8,799 nt of DNA from Syntrophaceae bacterium (lineage in GTDB: Bacteria; Desulfobacterota; Syntrophorhabdia; Syntrophorhabdales; WCHB1-27): positions 1-8,799 of the forward strand of contig PLSJ01000429.1 in NCBI GenBank assembly GCA_003165115.1, read 5' to 3'. The notes beneath the pieces are model-generated. The model had not been told where the DNA came from and did not search any database. It saw only the letters and a list, made by a program, of their open reading frames with translations. Numbering within the stretch: position 1 is the first letter of the stretch; each line of letters begins with the position of its first letter. A program made the translations under genes and the position numbers. Below are positions 1 to 6,353 of this stretch, one piece after another.

Positions 1-131
1 GCCTGGAGGAGTGTCGGCAGGAATGGCGACATGATGCCGAAGCCGCCATAGAGCGTCGTATACAGGAGCACATAAGGGAAAAAGACACGTCCCTCGAAAC
101 GGCCTCCCGCGGTGCAGGTGATTCTCCCCAT
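1..131 (-). CDS. MFS transporter, N-terminal fragment (runs off the left edge)
   Basis: Reading leftward from an ATG at 131 gives 43 codons with no stop. After a short basic lead comes a hydrophobic stretch with the residues FFPYVLLYTTLYGGFGIMSP and then FLPTLLQ. This resembles transmembrane helix 1 of MFS transporters of the MFS_1_like / 3-phenylpropionate (HcaT-type) group, where a YVLLY...G..SPFLP pattern sits at the N-terminus. Those proteins are inner-membrane secondary transporters; the substrate cannot be told from this fragment. The ribosome-binding site for ATG 131 is weak (an AAGG about 11 bases upstream), and an in-frame GTG at 152 is an alternative start. The gene is divergent from the broken MFS gene that begins near 267. 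The family call rests on one helix and is an inference; that this is a real coding N-terminus is fairly likely. Confidence 0.55.
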   Translation of the reverse strand, partial: MGRITCTAGGRFEGRVFFPYVLLYTTLYGGFGIMSPFLPTLLQ

Positions 132-186
132 GCGTGTCGGTGCCTTGTTCACGGGGCAGGGGCTGCGCTCGCGCCGGAGGTGGAAA

Positions 187-200
187 CGCCGCAAGCGGCG
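187..200. repeat. Short perfect inverted repeat between divergent transporter genes
   Basis: CGCCGC-AA-GCGGCG is a perfect 6+2+6 palindrome in the space between the two divergent MFS reading frames (132-266). It could be an operator for either gene, but in such GC-rich DNA a 6-base arm is not rare. I see no convincing -10/-35 pair in this space on either strand. Confidence 0.2.
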
Positions 201-266
201 GATTCGATGCAGGGAACCGGCGGGCGGGCAACGCGTTCAGCTCCCATCGCACTGTCGGGAACGTGA

Positions 267-1174
267 ATGGGACCTGCCGCTTCAGCGAAGACGACGCGGC
301 CGATCCATCCCGGTCCGGCGGGTGAGGCCATCACGACCGACATCCCCGCGCGCTTGGACCGGCTCCCCTGGACCCGCTTCCATGTGCTCATCGTGGTCGC
401 ACTCGGTATAACCTGGGTGCTGGATGGGCTCGAAGTCACGATCGTAGGTGCGATCGGCCCGGTGCTTCAGGACACCGCGACGCTCGGGTTGACCGCACAG
501 GCGATCGGAGCCGCAGCGTCGGCCTATGTCGTGGGTGCAGTCTGCGGTGCGCTCGTGTTCGGCTGGTTGACTGACCGCTTTGGGCGCCGGCTCGTGTTCT
601 ACGTCACGTTGCTCGTCTATCTGACCGGTGTGCTGCTCACGGCGACGTCATGGAGCTTCTGGAGCTTCGCGGCGTTCCGGGCGATCACAGGCTTGGGGAT
701 CGGCGGCGAATACGCCGCGATCAATTCCGCGATCGACGAGCTGATTCCCGCCCGCTACCGCGGTCGGGTCGACCTCATCGTCAACGGCAGCTTCTGGCTC
801 GGGGCGGCGGCGGGGGCGGCGGGATCACTCGTGCTGCTCGACACGCGGATTTTCCCACCTGGACGTTTATCTTCTTCTTTGCCTCCTGTGCAGCCAGCTC
901 CGCGTATTTGACGGTAAGCGAGATCTTTCCGCTGGAGATCAGGGCGCTCGCGATAGCCCTTTTCTATTCGATAGGCACCGCGACCGGCGGCGTTGCCGCC
1001 CCGTGGTTATTCGGTGCGCTCATAGGGACGGGATCGCGGCTCAACGTCACCTACGGATATATCGCGGCGTCGCTCCTCATGATCGCGGCCGCGGTTATCG
1101 AGGCCGTATACGGCGTCAAGGCGGAGGGCACACCTCTGGAGCAGGTGGCCGCACCGCTCTCTACCGAAGCCTGA
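267..1174 (+). pseudogene. MFS sugar-transporter-family gene with internal deletion and frameshift
   Basis: The 5' part (ATG 267, GGGA upstream) encodes MFS helices 1-5. An N-terminal TM1 contains GITWVLDGLEVTIVG, motif A is GWLTDRFGRR at residues 99-108, and the TM4 region carries RAITGLGIGGEYAA. The frame then runs into a random tail and stops at 911. From about 851 another frame (relative shift of two) continues with recognisable C-terminal helices: TWTFIFFFASCAASSAYL, SEIFPLEIRALAIA, and a typical hydrophilic tail ending at the TGA of 1172-1174. Members of this family usually have about 450-480 residues and twelve helices. Here TM6 to TM9, roughly 170-200 residues, are missing, and the join at about 849-857 is out of frame. 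A functional transporter is very unlikely. The last 14 bases overlap the 3' end of the convergent phosphotransferase gene. An assembly error joining two places is the main alternative. Confidence 0.75.
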
Positions 1175-2156
1175 GCGCGTCACGCGCCGGCGCCCGGCAC
1201 CTTTCAACGAGCCCCCGGAGCCGCGGGAGCGAGGAGGCATGGGCGGTCGCGCACGCGAGGTTCTCCAGCCCCGCGGGAATGTGCGCGATAAACGCATCCA
1301 GCCCCTTCTTCCGCCCCAGAAACCCGTAAGCCCCCAGGGCTTGCATGAGCCGCTGGGCCGAAGCCTCCCAAAAGACAATCCCGAAGGCGGCCCTGTCGAC
1401 GTCCCGGCCCGAAAGGCCGTAATAGAAAGAGAGAAGCTCATCGCGGTCGGTGTCGGAAAAACTCACGTAAGGATCGCAGAGGAGTGACCCCAGATCGTAG
1501 GAGGCGCAGCCCTTGCGCATACCCTGGAAGTCAATAAGATAAGGCGCTCCGTCGCGGACCATTACGTTTTGGCTTTGCAGGTCCCTGTGGACCAGGCAGA
1601 TCCCTCTTCCCGCAAGCCGGTCGGCCAGGGCCGCAAGCTCCGCTTCGAGCTCCCGCCCCAGGGCCGGCTCGATCTCGATCCCGCAGACGTCCTTCACGAA
1701 ATGCGCCCTGAAGTAGTCACGCTCCCATCGATAGAGGTCGGGACCGAAGCCCTCCATGAGCCTCAGGCCGGAAGGGAGGTCCGCGACCGGGAAGGAATGA
1801 AGCCGGTGAACGGCGGAGAGCGTTTTCCGGTAAAGTGCCAGTCGCGTCTGGCGCGGCGCTTCCCTGAAAGACCAGAGGTCGGTGTCGCCGAGGTCTTCGA
1901 TGACCATGAGACAGGCGGCGGGGTCGTGGCGGACCGTGCGGGGTACCGGTATCCCGATGCGTGCGAGGAATGCCGCGATGTCCGCATAGTAGGCGTTTTC
2001 CACGCGCTTCGGGTCGTAGTCGACCAGGATGGCCGTGCTTCCGCTGTCCCACCGCACACGGAAATAGGCCCTGTCGGACCCCCTTTTCCCGAGGGCGGAA
2101 AGTGTGACGGGGACGGACGGCGGGAGGCGCAGGGCCTCCCGGCTGAATGCTGCCAT
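1161..2156 (-). CDS. AmgK-like aminoglycoside-phosphotransferase-fold sugar kinase (probable MurNAc/GlcNAc 1-kinase)
   Basis: This 331-residue protein has the APH/choline-kinase fold. Visible motifs are an N-lobe GSDRAYFRV (residues 26-34), the linker IEDLGD (86-91), the catalytic loop LVHRDLQSQNVMV (188-200; H190, D192, N197) and the metal-binding IDFQ (208-211), followed by YDLGSLL.DPYV. IDFQ plus YDL.SLL.D.YV and the absence of an obvious N-lobe lysine are typical of AmgK, the anomeric kinase of Pseudomonas that makes MurNAc-1-phosphate. The next gene upstream is a MurU-like nucleotidyltransferase, the enzyme that uses that product, which strongly favours this role over antibiotic resistance. 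ATG 2156 has AGGA four bases upstream. A GTG at 2171, forming a GTGA overlap with the upstream stop and preceded by AAAGGGGG, is an equally good start. The gene is last in the operon and overlaps the broken MFS gene tail to tail by 14 bases. Confidence 0.85.
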   Translation of the reverse strand: MAAFSREALRLPPSVPVTLSALGKRGSDRAYFRVRWDSGSTAILVDYDPKRVENAYYADIAAFLARIGIPVPRTVRHDPAACLMVIEDLGDTDLWSFREAPRQTRLALYRKTLSAVHRLHSFPVADLPSGLRLMEGFGPDLYRWERDYFRAHFVKDVCGIEIEPALGRELEAELAALADRLAGRGICLVHRDLQSQNVMVRDGAPYLIDFQGMRKGCASYDLGSLLCDPYVSFSDTDRDELLSFYYGLSGRDVDRAAFGIVFWEASAQRLMQALGAYGFLGRKKGLDAFIAHIPAGLENLACATAHASSLPRLRGLVERCRAPARDALRLR

Positions 2157-2167
2157 GCCTTCCTGCG

Positions 2168-2884
2168 TCACCCGGCCCCCTTTCCCGAAAGGCGCTCGTA
2201 GGCATCGACAGTGCCTACGTCGTCCCACGCGCCTTCGTCTACCACGAGACCTCGCACGGACCCCGGTCTTTCCCTGATCCGGCCCACCAGGACGGGAACG
2301 ATCGATTGGACGCACCCCGCCCCGATAAACCGGAGGATCGACGTCTCCACCGCGTAGATGCCGGTAAAGAGGCAGCTCTTGATACCGGGATTTGCCAACA
2401 TGTGGCGCATGTCGCACACCTCGCCCGCCTCGTCGATGCTCACGTTCAGGAGCGGCCCGGTGCTTCTGAGGAGGAGCGTCGCTTCGGTGCGCTCCCTATC
2501 GTGGAGGGCGCACAACCCTTGCAGGGGGAGGTCGGCGACCACGTCGCCGTTGTAACAGAGGATCGCCTCATCCTCACTCAGGAGGTCTTCGATGTTCTTC
2601 AGCCCCCCGGCCGTATCGAGGAGGACCGGCTCGTGGCGAAAAACGATCGGCACGCCGCGCCACGTGCGGTCGGGAAAGCTCATCGCGTATGCCTGCGGGC
2701 AATGGTGCGTATTGACGATGAAGCGATCGACGCCGATTGTCAGGAGATGGTCCATCACATGGGTGATGATGGGACGGCCGTTCAGGGGAAGCAGCGGTTT
2801 GGGGCAATGCTCGGTCAGCGGCCGGAGCCGGGTCCCCAGGCCCGCGCCCAGGATAAAGGCCGTCTTGAGCCGCCGTCCTTTCAA
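2168..2884 (-). CDS. MurU-like nucleotidyltransferase (probable MurNAc-1-phosphate uridylyltransferase)
   Basis: This 238-residue protein belongs to the sugar-1-phosphate nucleotidyltransferase (NTP_transferase) family. Near the N-terminus is the nucleotide-binding signature GAGLGTRLRPLTEHCPKPLLP (residues 13-33; R19 and K29 are the usual key residues). The metal-binding acidic loop is YNGDVVAD (111-118, D114), and WDDVGT (220-225) closes the active site. The short length, lacking the C-terminal beta-helix of GlmU or GMP-pyrophosphorylases, and the WxDVGT ending fit MurU, which converts MurNAc-1-P and UTP to UDP-MurNAc. Family members acting on mannose or glucose phosphates look similar, so substrate assignment leans on the adjacent AmgK-like kinase. 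The start is TTG at 2884, overlapping the TGA of the SpoIID gene (TTGA) with a G-rich stretch about six bases before it, so translation is probably coupled. The stop TGA at 2170-2168 touches the next gene. Confidence 0.85.
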   Translation of the reverse strand: MKGRRLKTAFILGAGLGTRLRPLTEHCPKPLLPLNGRPIITHVMDHLLTIGVDRFIVNTHHCPQAYAMSFPDRTWRGVPIVFRHEPVLLDTAGGLKNIEDLLSEDEAILCYNGDVVADLPLQGLCALHDRERTEATLLLRSTGPLLNVSIDEAGEVCDMRHMLANPGIKSCLFTGIYAVETSILRFIGAGCVQSIVPVLVGRIRERPGSVRGLVVDEGAWDDVGTVDAYERLSGKGAG

Positions 2885-4245
2885 TAGAGCCCCCGGAGGG
2901 TCGTGCCCGGAAAATAGTGCCCCACGATCTCTTCGGCGGAAGAGCCCCGGCTCGCCATGACCGCCGCCCCTATCTGGCAGAGCCCCACGCCGTGCCCCCA
3001 GCCCGCGCCGTGAAAGACGAACCGCTCGGGGGTCAGGCCGGCATCCCCGGCCCGCACCACGAAGGCGCTGCTGTAAAGGTGAGTGTGCGAGAGCCAGCGC
3101 CGTATCTCCAGCTCTTTGCCCACGATCATGCTCATCTTGGTGCCGATGACGCGCAGCCGGAAGATGCGTCCCGACGGACCGCGCGCCAGCGGCACGAGCG
3201 CCTGGAGCCTGCCGAAATCGAAGCCCGACTTCTCGTACAGGATCTGCTCCAGCTCCTCATGGGGGTATTCGACGGTCCAGCGGAAGAAGCCTTCGGTCTC
3301 GCGGTCGAAAGCAGGAAGGATTTCTTTTAGGATTTCCTCGTCTTTCGTGTTGCAGTAAGCGTAAGGCGCGGACAGGCACCATCGGGCGGCCTCAATCTCC
3401 GTGGTCACGGGCGGATAAGGATCGGGCGCGTCGGCGACGCTCGTCAGGTACGGGTGCCGGGCGTCATCCCAGGCCGTCCCGAACTCCTCCGTGAGTCCGC
3501 CGCACGCCTTCGAATAGCGGGCATCGCAAATCTCGTCCCCCCAGGCAAGCACGATGCCCCTCGTTTGCCTCACCGCGTCCCGGGCCCCCTGGGAGGTGAT
3601 CTTCGTCACCCCGTGATACCGTTGGCAGTGGTCGTCGGCGCAGACGTCGAAAAGGTCGTGCTCCTCCCTCCCATACCACCGCACCACCTCACCTTCCCTT
3701 TCCGGGACGTGCGCGGCTTCACCCCGCGTCCGTTGAGGCCCCCTTTTTCTCCGCAGCGCCGCAAGGAGCCAGCTTCGTGACAGGATCGCGTGGCTCTTCA
3801 GCAGCTCTGCGGGGGCCGAAGCGTTCATTTCCGAGGAGATGACGCTTTCCAGGTATGCTTCGACGGGGACCTCGTTGATAGCCGCCATTGTGCCGTCGGC
3901 CCCGGCGCGAAGGACCAGGTTCCCATGAAAGGTCTGATTCTCGCTTCTCTCCCAATGAAAGCGGCTTCCTATCGTTACTCCGAAGAGATCGAAGGTAGCC
4001 GGTCCGCCGCCTTTGATCCTGAAAGAGGGGGAGCGGCCGACGACGCGCCCGGCCGCATCGCGCAGAACGATGCCCCCGGGCGCCGCTATCGCAGAAAACC
4101 CGCCGGTCAGCCGGTTCGTTTCGCGGTCGGTTTCCGGCCCGGCGCCGTCCACCGAGAAGGTCCCGTTCAGGCGACCCTCCACATGGTCCCGCCGTTCCAT
4201 GATGCCAACGGTGATAAGCGGCTCGTCTTTCGTCTCTATGGCCAT
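2881..4245 (-). CDS. SpoIID/LytB-domain protein (putative peptidoglycan glycan-cleaving enzyme)
   Basis: This 454-residue protein is dominated by a SpoIID (stage II sporulation D / LytB amidase-enhancer) domain. Hallmarks are VPVEAYLESVISSEM (126-140, with E139 at the position of the catalytic Glu of SpoIID) followed by LLKSHAILSRSW, the Cys/His cluster CADDHCQRYHG (202-212), C240 and C248 in ARYSKACGG, and FHGAGWGHGVGLCQIGA (411-427). SpoIID of spore formers is a lytic transglycosylase acting on denuded glycan strands. The N-terminal 100 residues form a beta-rich region without clear family. No signal peptide or membrane helix is seen after the chosen ATG 4245, which has a strong GGAGG five bases upstream. 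An open frame continues upstream to 4608 and includes a short hydrophobic run (VLTFSSALLLAV), but a good promoter lies inside it and no credible start exists there. First gene of the recycling operon. Confidence 0.85.
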   Translation of the reverse strand: MAIETKDEPLITVGIMERRDHVEGRLNGTFSVDGAGPETDRETNRLTGGFSAIAAPGGIVLRDAAGRVVGRSPSFRIKGGGPATFDLFGVTIGSRFHWERSENQTFHGNLVLRAGADGTMAAINEVPVEAYLESVISSEMNASAPAELLKSHAILSRSWLLAALRRKRGPQRTRGEAAHVPEREGEVVRWYGREEHDLFDVCADDHCQRYHGVTKITSQGARDAVRQTRGIVLAWGDEICDARYSKACGGLTEEFGTAWDDARHPYLTSVADAPDPYPPVTTEIEAARWCLSAPYAYCNTKDEEILKEILPAFDRETEGFFRWTVEYPHEELEQILYEKSGFDFGRLQALVPLARGPSGRIFRLRVIGTKMSMIVGKELEIRRWLSHTHLYSSAFVVRAGDAGLTPERFVFHGAGWGHGVGLCQIGAAVMASRGSSAEEIVGHYFPGTTLRGLY

Positions 4246-4276
4246 GCGCGCCTCCACCGCAAGAAGAAGAGCAGAT

Positions 4277-4296
4277 GAAAAAGTTAGTACTTTTTC
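4277..4296. promoter_or_regulatory. Perfect inverted repeat over the operon promoter -10 (candidate operator)
   Basis: GAAAAAGT-TAGT-ACTTTTTC has 8-base perfect arms around a 4-base centre. It is AT-rich in a GC-rich surrounding and covers the -10 element of the leftward promoter. A repressor dimer binding here would block that promoter. It would also fold as a hairpin at the very 5' end of the leftward transcript. No transcription factor is encoded nearby. Confidence 0.4.
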
Positions 4297-4310
4297 GAAG
4301 GGCTTGTCAA
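4281..4310 (-). promoter_or_regulatory. Sigma-70-type promoter of the SpoIID-murU-amgK-like operon
   Basis: On the minus strand a perfect TTGACA (4310-4305) is followed by an 18-base spacer and TAACTT (4286-4281). It lies about 35-40 bases before the SpoIID start codon and is the only near-consensus promoter seen upstream of the operon. The -10 is mediocre, which fits a regulated promoter, and it overlaps the inverted repeat at 4277-4296. Confidence 0.5.
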
Positions 4311-4332
4311 TCGGGGCAAAAGAGGGGCTGAA

Positions 4333-4488
4333 ATGGTCCGCATCCTTTACATGTACCATATTCCGTACAGGTCCGGTTTCCTGAAAGATGCGGCGCGCCT
4401 TTTGCTTTCGGGCGCCAACGCTTTTAGCCCGTTCGTGGAGGAGACTGCCTTTCGGAAACCCGTCGGTTTTGCTTACATACGCGCGTAA
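4333..4488 (+). CDS. Possible 51-residue protein
   Basis: An ATG at 4333 with an excellent Shine-Dalgarno (GAGGGG, five bases upstream) opens a 51-codon frame ending in TAA at 4486-4488. The product begins MVRILYMYHIPYRSGFLKDA and has a basic, aromatic-rich N-terminal half, then SPFVEE and FRKPVGFAYIRA. Codon third positions are mostly G/C, as in neighbouring genes. There is no signal peptide or recognisable domain. It is divergent from the SpoIID operon and lies before another small gene at 4585. I know no family for it. The main support is the ribosome-binding site; chance in a GC-rich leader remains possible, and no clear promoter precedes it. Confidence 0.4.
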   Translation: MVRILYMYHIPYRSGFLKDAARLLLSGANAFSPFVEETAFRKPVGFAYIRA

Positions 4489-4499
4489 GTTTCCCGCGT

Positions 4500-4539
4500 C
4501 CGCAAAGGCGCTGCCGCGCAGCCGGAAACGGCTTTGCGG
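4500..4539 (+). other. Foldable element, possible three-way junction RNA or cruciform
   Basis: CCGCAAAG (4500-4507) and CTTTGCGG (4532-4539) are perfect complements. The bases they enclose can form two further small hairpins: GCTGC-CGC-GCAGC (4510-4522) and CCG-GAAA-CGG (4522-4531), the latter with a GNRA tetraloop; the two share one base. No run of T follows, so it is not a standard intrinsic terminator. It sits between the 51-codon frame and the sigma-54-like site. It could be a 3' end signal for the upstream frame or a protein-binding site. I could not match it to a known riboswitch class. Confidence 0.35.
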
Positions 4540-4543
4540 GCAC

Positions 4544-4559
4544 TGGTACGAAAATTGCT
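4544..4559 (+). promoter_or_regulatory. Sigma-54 (RpoN) type -24/-12 promoter
   Basis: TGGTACGAAAATTGCT matches the sigma-54 consensus TGGCACG-N4-TTGCW at every specified base but one. The invariant GG (4545-4546) and GC (4557-4558) have the required ten bases between them. Expected transcription would begin near 4570, immediately before the Shine-Dalgarno and the ATG at 4585, so the position is right. Sigma-54 promoters need an enhancer-binding activator; the inverted repeat just upstream (4500-4539) is closer than typical enhancer sites. Confidence 0.6.
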
Positions 4560-4584
4560 GTAACAGTGTCGGGGAGGGGCAACC

Positions 4585-4764
4585 ATGAACGATCGCATGG
4601 CGCGACATGTGGTAAACATCCTCATCGAATCACCGTTCTACCTTGGCCTGACCCTGGAAGAACGGCGTCGACTCATCACGGAATTCGTCGCTCACTACAC
4701 TCTTGTCCCCGACGACGATTCGGGGCGGGAGTCCACGCAGGCACCGGACGCGAACGCGGAATAA
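4585..4764 (+). CDS. Hypothetical small protein (59 residues)
   Basis: An ATG at 4585 preceded by GGGGAGGGG opens a 59-codon frame ending in TAA at 4762-4764. The product starts MNDRMARHVVNILIESPFYL, continues with GLTLEERRRLITEFVAHYTL (21-40) and ends in an acidic, probably disordered tail rich in D, E, S, P and A. The first 40 residues look like two amphipathic helices joined by a SPFYLGLT turn, a layout common in small helical adaptor or regulatory proteins. There is no signal peptide or cysteine. I do not recognise a named family. Strong ribosome-binding site, coherent codon use and the well-placed sigma-54-type promoter make a real gene likely. The HtrA gene follows after 151 bases with its own promoter, so the small gene is probably transcribed alone. 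Function unknown. Confidence 0.7.
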   Translation: MNDRMARHVVNILIESPFYLGLTLEERRRLITEFVAHYTLVPDDDSGRESTQAPDANAE

Positions 4765-4788
4765 CGGCCCGTGAGCGCCCTGTTTCCC

Positions 4789-4819
4789 TTGACGCCCGGT
4801 GATTTCCGTCTTATCTAAT
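4789..4819 (+). promoter_or_regulatory. Candidate sigma-70 promoter of the htrA-MBL operon
   Basis: TTGACG (4789-4794), a 17-base spacer and TATCTA (4812-4817) form a plausible promoter; the overlapping TCTAAT (4814-4819) is a better -10 match but with a 19-base spacer. It leaves a leader of roughly 90 bases before the GTG at 4916. No RpoE-like GAACTT...TCTGA was seen. Confidence 0.4.
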
Positions 4820-4915
4820 AGATGGGCATCCGACCCTCGCTTTCGGAAAAGGCAACGGCTACAAAAGGCCGGAAGAGACCGCATTTTCACCCGCAATACA
4901 TGCAAAGGGGGAGCC

Positions 4916-6352
4916 GTGTACCACCTTCGATCATCAGTCAGGGGTTCTTCGGTAAAAGCTCATATTGCCGTCGCGCTCCTTTTCCTGGCCCTGTGTGTGT
5001 GCGCGACCGTCCGTCCCGGATATGGGGCGTCGTCCGATCTGACGACGGCGATAGTGGACGTGGCGAAGAAGAACATCCCTGCCGTGGTCCATATCGAGGT
5101 GACCGAGCGCAAAGAGATGCCGAACCCGCTCCTGCCTTTTGAAAAGGACCCTTTTTTCAGGCGCTTTTTCGGCAACCGCAAGCTGCCGAAAAAGTACCAG
5201 GAAGAGGTAAAGGGGCTTGCGTCCGGCATGATCGTGGACAGCCAGGGTAATATCCTTACGAGCTATCACGTGGCGGGAGGCGCCACAAAGATAGAGGTCG
5301 TGCTTTCGAGCGGCGGCAGGTACCCGGCCAGGCTCGTCGGCGGCGACCCGAAAACCGACCTGGCGGTGATCCGCATCACTGCGACCGAGTCATTGCAGAC
5401 CGTCACCTTTGGCGATTCGGACAAGCTGGAGGTGGGTGAGTGGGTCGTCGCCATCGGTCATCCCCGGGGTCTCGACCAGACGGTGACACAGGGCATCATC
5501 AGCGCCAAGCACCGGCGGGGCATCCTCGACCCGACCACGTATCAGGATTTTTTGCAGACCGACGCGCCCATCAACCCCGGCAACAGCGGTGGGCCGCTGC
5601 TTAACCTGAAGGGGCAGGTGATCGGCGTCAATACGGCGATTGCGACGGAATCGGGCGGGTCGGAAGGCATAGGTTTCGCCGTGCCCAGCAATATAGCCCT
5701 CCACATAGGGAAAACGCTGATCGCCCACGGCAAGGTGGAGCGGGCCTGGCTCGGGGTGACCATGGAAGACCTGACGCCGGCGAAGGCCAAGCCCCTCGGT
5801 CTGGAGGGCACGAAAGGGGCGCTCGTCATCTCCACGCTCAAGGGTGGGCCGGCGGACAGGGCGGGCATCGTCAAGGGGGATGTTATCGTCGCCTACCAGG
5901 AAAAGTCCGTGCCCGACGCCGGGGCGCTCCAGAACGCGGTCGCCGTGACCCCGGTCGGCGGCCGAGTGAAAGTGACCGTGCTGAGGGGTGGAAAGCGGCT
6001 GGACCTCACCGTTACCGTGGGCGACATGAACGACGCGGCGAAGGCGCTTTCCGCATCGGCCAACGTGCGGCTGGGCGGCTCGTTCCGCGACCTCACGGCG
6101 GGCGAGACGGAAAAACTGGGTTTAGACGAAAAGGTGGGGGTCGTCATCGTCTCGGTCGAGCCGAAAGGCCCCCTGGGCCAGGCGGGCTTCGAACAGGGAG
6201 ACATCATTCTGCAGATCAACGGCCAGATAGTGACCAACATGGGCAACCTGGCGGAGCTCGTCACCATGCTTCCCTCGGGCGAGCAGATAAGCGTCCTCGC
6301 CGCCGATCCGAAGAAAGGCGTGGCGGGGACGGTGAAGGTGACGGTGAGGTAA
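4916..6352 (+). CDS. Periplasmic serine protease of the HtrA/Do family, two PDZ domains
   Basis: The 478-residue product has an N-terminal signal peptide (basic lead, then AHIAVALLFLALCVCA, with likely cleavage after GYGA near residue 38), so it acts in the periplasm. The trypsin-like domain carries the full triad: H118 in LTSYHVAGG, D148 in KTDLAVI and S224 in INPGNSGGPL. PDZ1 spans about 275-370 (RAWLGVTMEDLT...GGPADRAGIVKGDVI), and PDZ2 about 385-478 (KGPLGQAGFEQGDIIL). Length and architecture match DegP/DegQ/MucD. The LA loop after the signal region is short, as in MucD or DegQ rather than E. coli DegP. HtrA proteins degrade or chaperone misfolded envelope proteins. GTG 4916 is chosen because GGGGGAG lies just upstream and a clean signal peptide follows; the frame stays open upstream to 4799. 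One base separates its TAA from the next ATG. Confidence 0.93.
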   Translation: MYHLRSSVRGSSVKAHIAVALLFLALCVCATVRPGYGASSDLTTAIVDVAKKNIPAVVHIEVTERKEMPNPLLPFEKDPFFRRFFGNRKLPKKYQEEVKGLASGMIVDSQGNILTSYHVAGGATKIEVVLSSGGRYPARLVGGDPKTDLAVIRITATESLQTVTFGDSDKLEVGEWVVAIGHPRGLDQTVTQGIISAKHRRGILDPTTYQDFLQTDAPINPGNSGGPLLNLKGQVIGVNTAIATESGGSEGIGFAVPSNIALHIGKTLIAHGKVERAWLGVTMEDLTPAKAKPLGLEGTKGALVISTLKGGPADRAGIVKGDVIVAYQEKSVPDAGALQNAVAVTPVGGRVKVTVLRGGKRLDLTVTVGDMNDAAKALSASANVRLGGSFRDLTAGETEKLGLDEKVGVVIVSVEPKGPLGQAGFEQGDIILQINGQIVTNMGNLAELVTMLPSGEQISVLAADPKKGVAGTVKVTVR

Positions 6353-6353
6353 C

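Noticed and set aside
1569..2201. Plus-strand frame of 210 codons opposite the AmgK-like gene
   Set aside because: It is the shadow of a gene with clear kinase motifs; the product has no recognisable domain.
4385..4588. GEMM-type (c-di-GMP-I) riboswitch suggested by CGCAAAG near 4501
   Set aside because: The paired GCAAACC-like segment and the tetraloop-receptor arrangement of that class are not present; only the short CGCAAAG string matches.
4246..4608. Upstream extension (121 codons) of the SpoIID reading frame on the minus strand
   Set aside because: It contains the operon's best promoter and palindrome, has no credible start with a ribosome-binding site, and resembles no protein; ATG 4245 with GGAGG is far better.
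4799..4915. N-terminal extension of the HtrA reading frame to an ATG-like start at 4799
   Set aside because: It would put about 40 basic residues before the signal peptide and overlap the promoter; GTG 4916 has a strong ribosome-binding site and a normal signal peptide.
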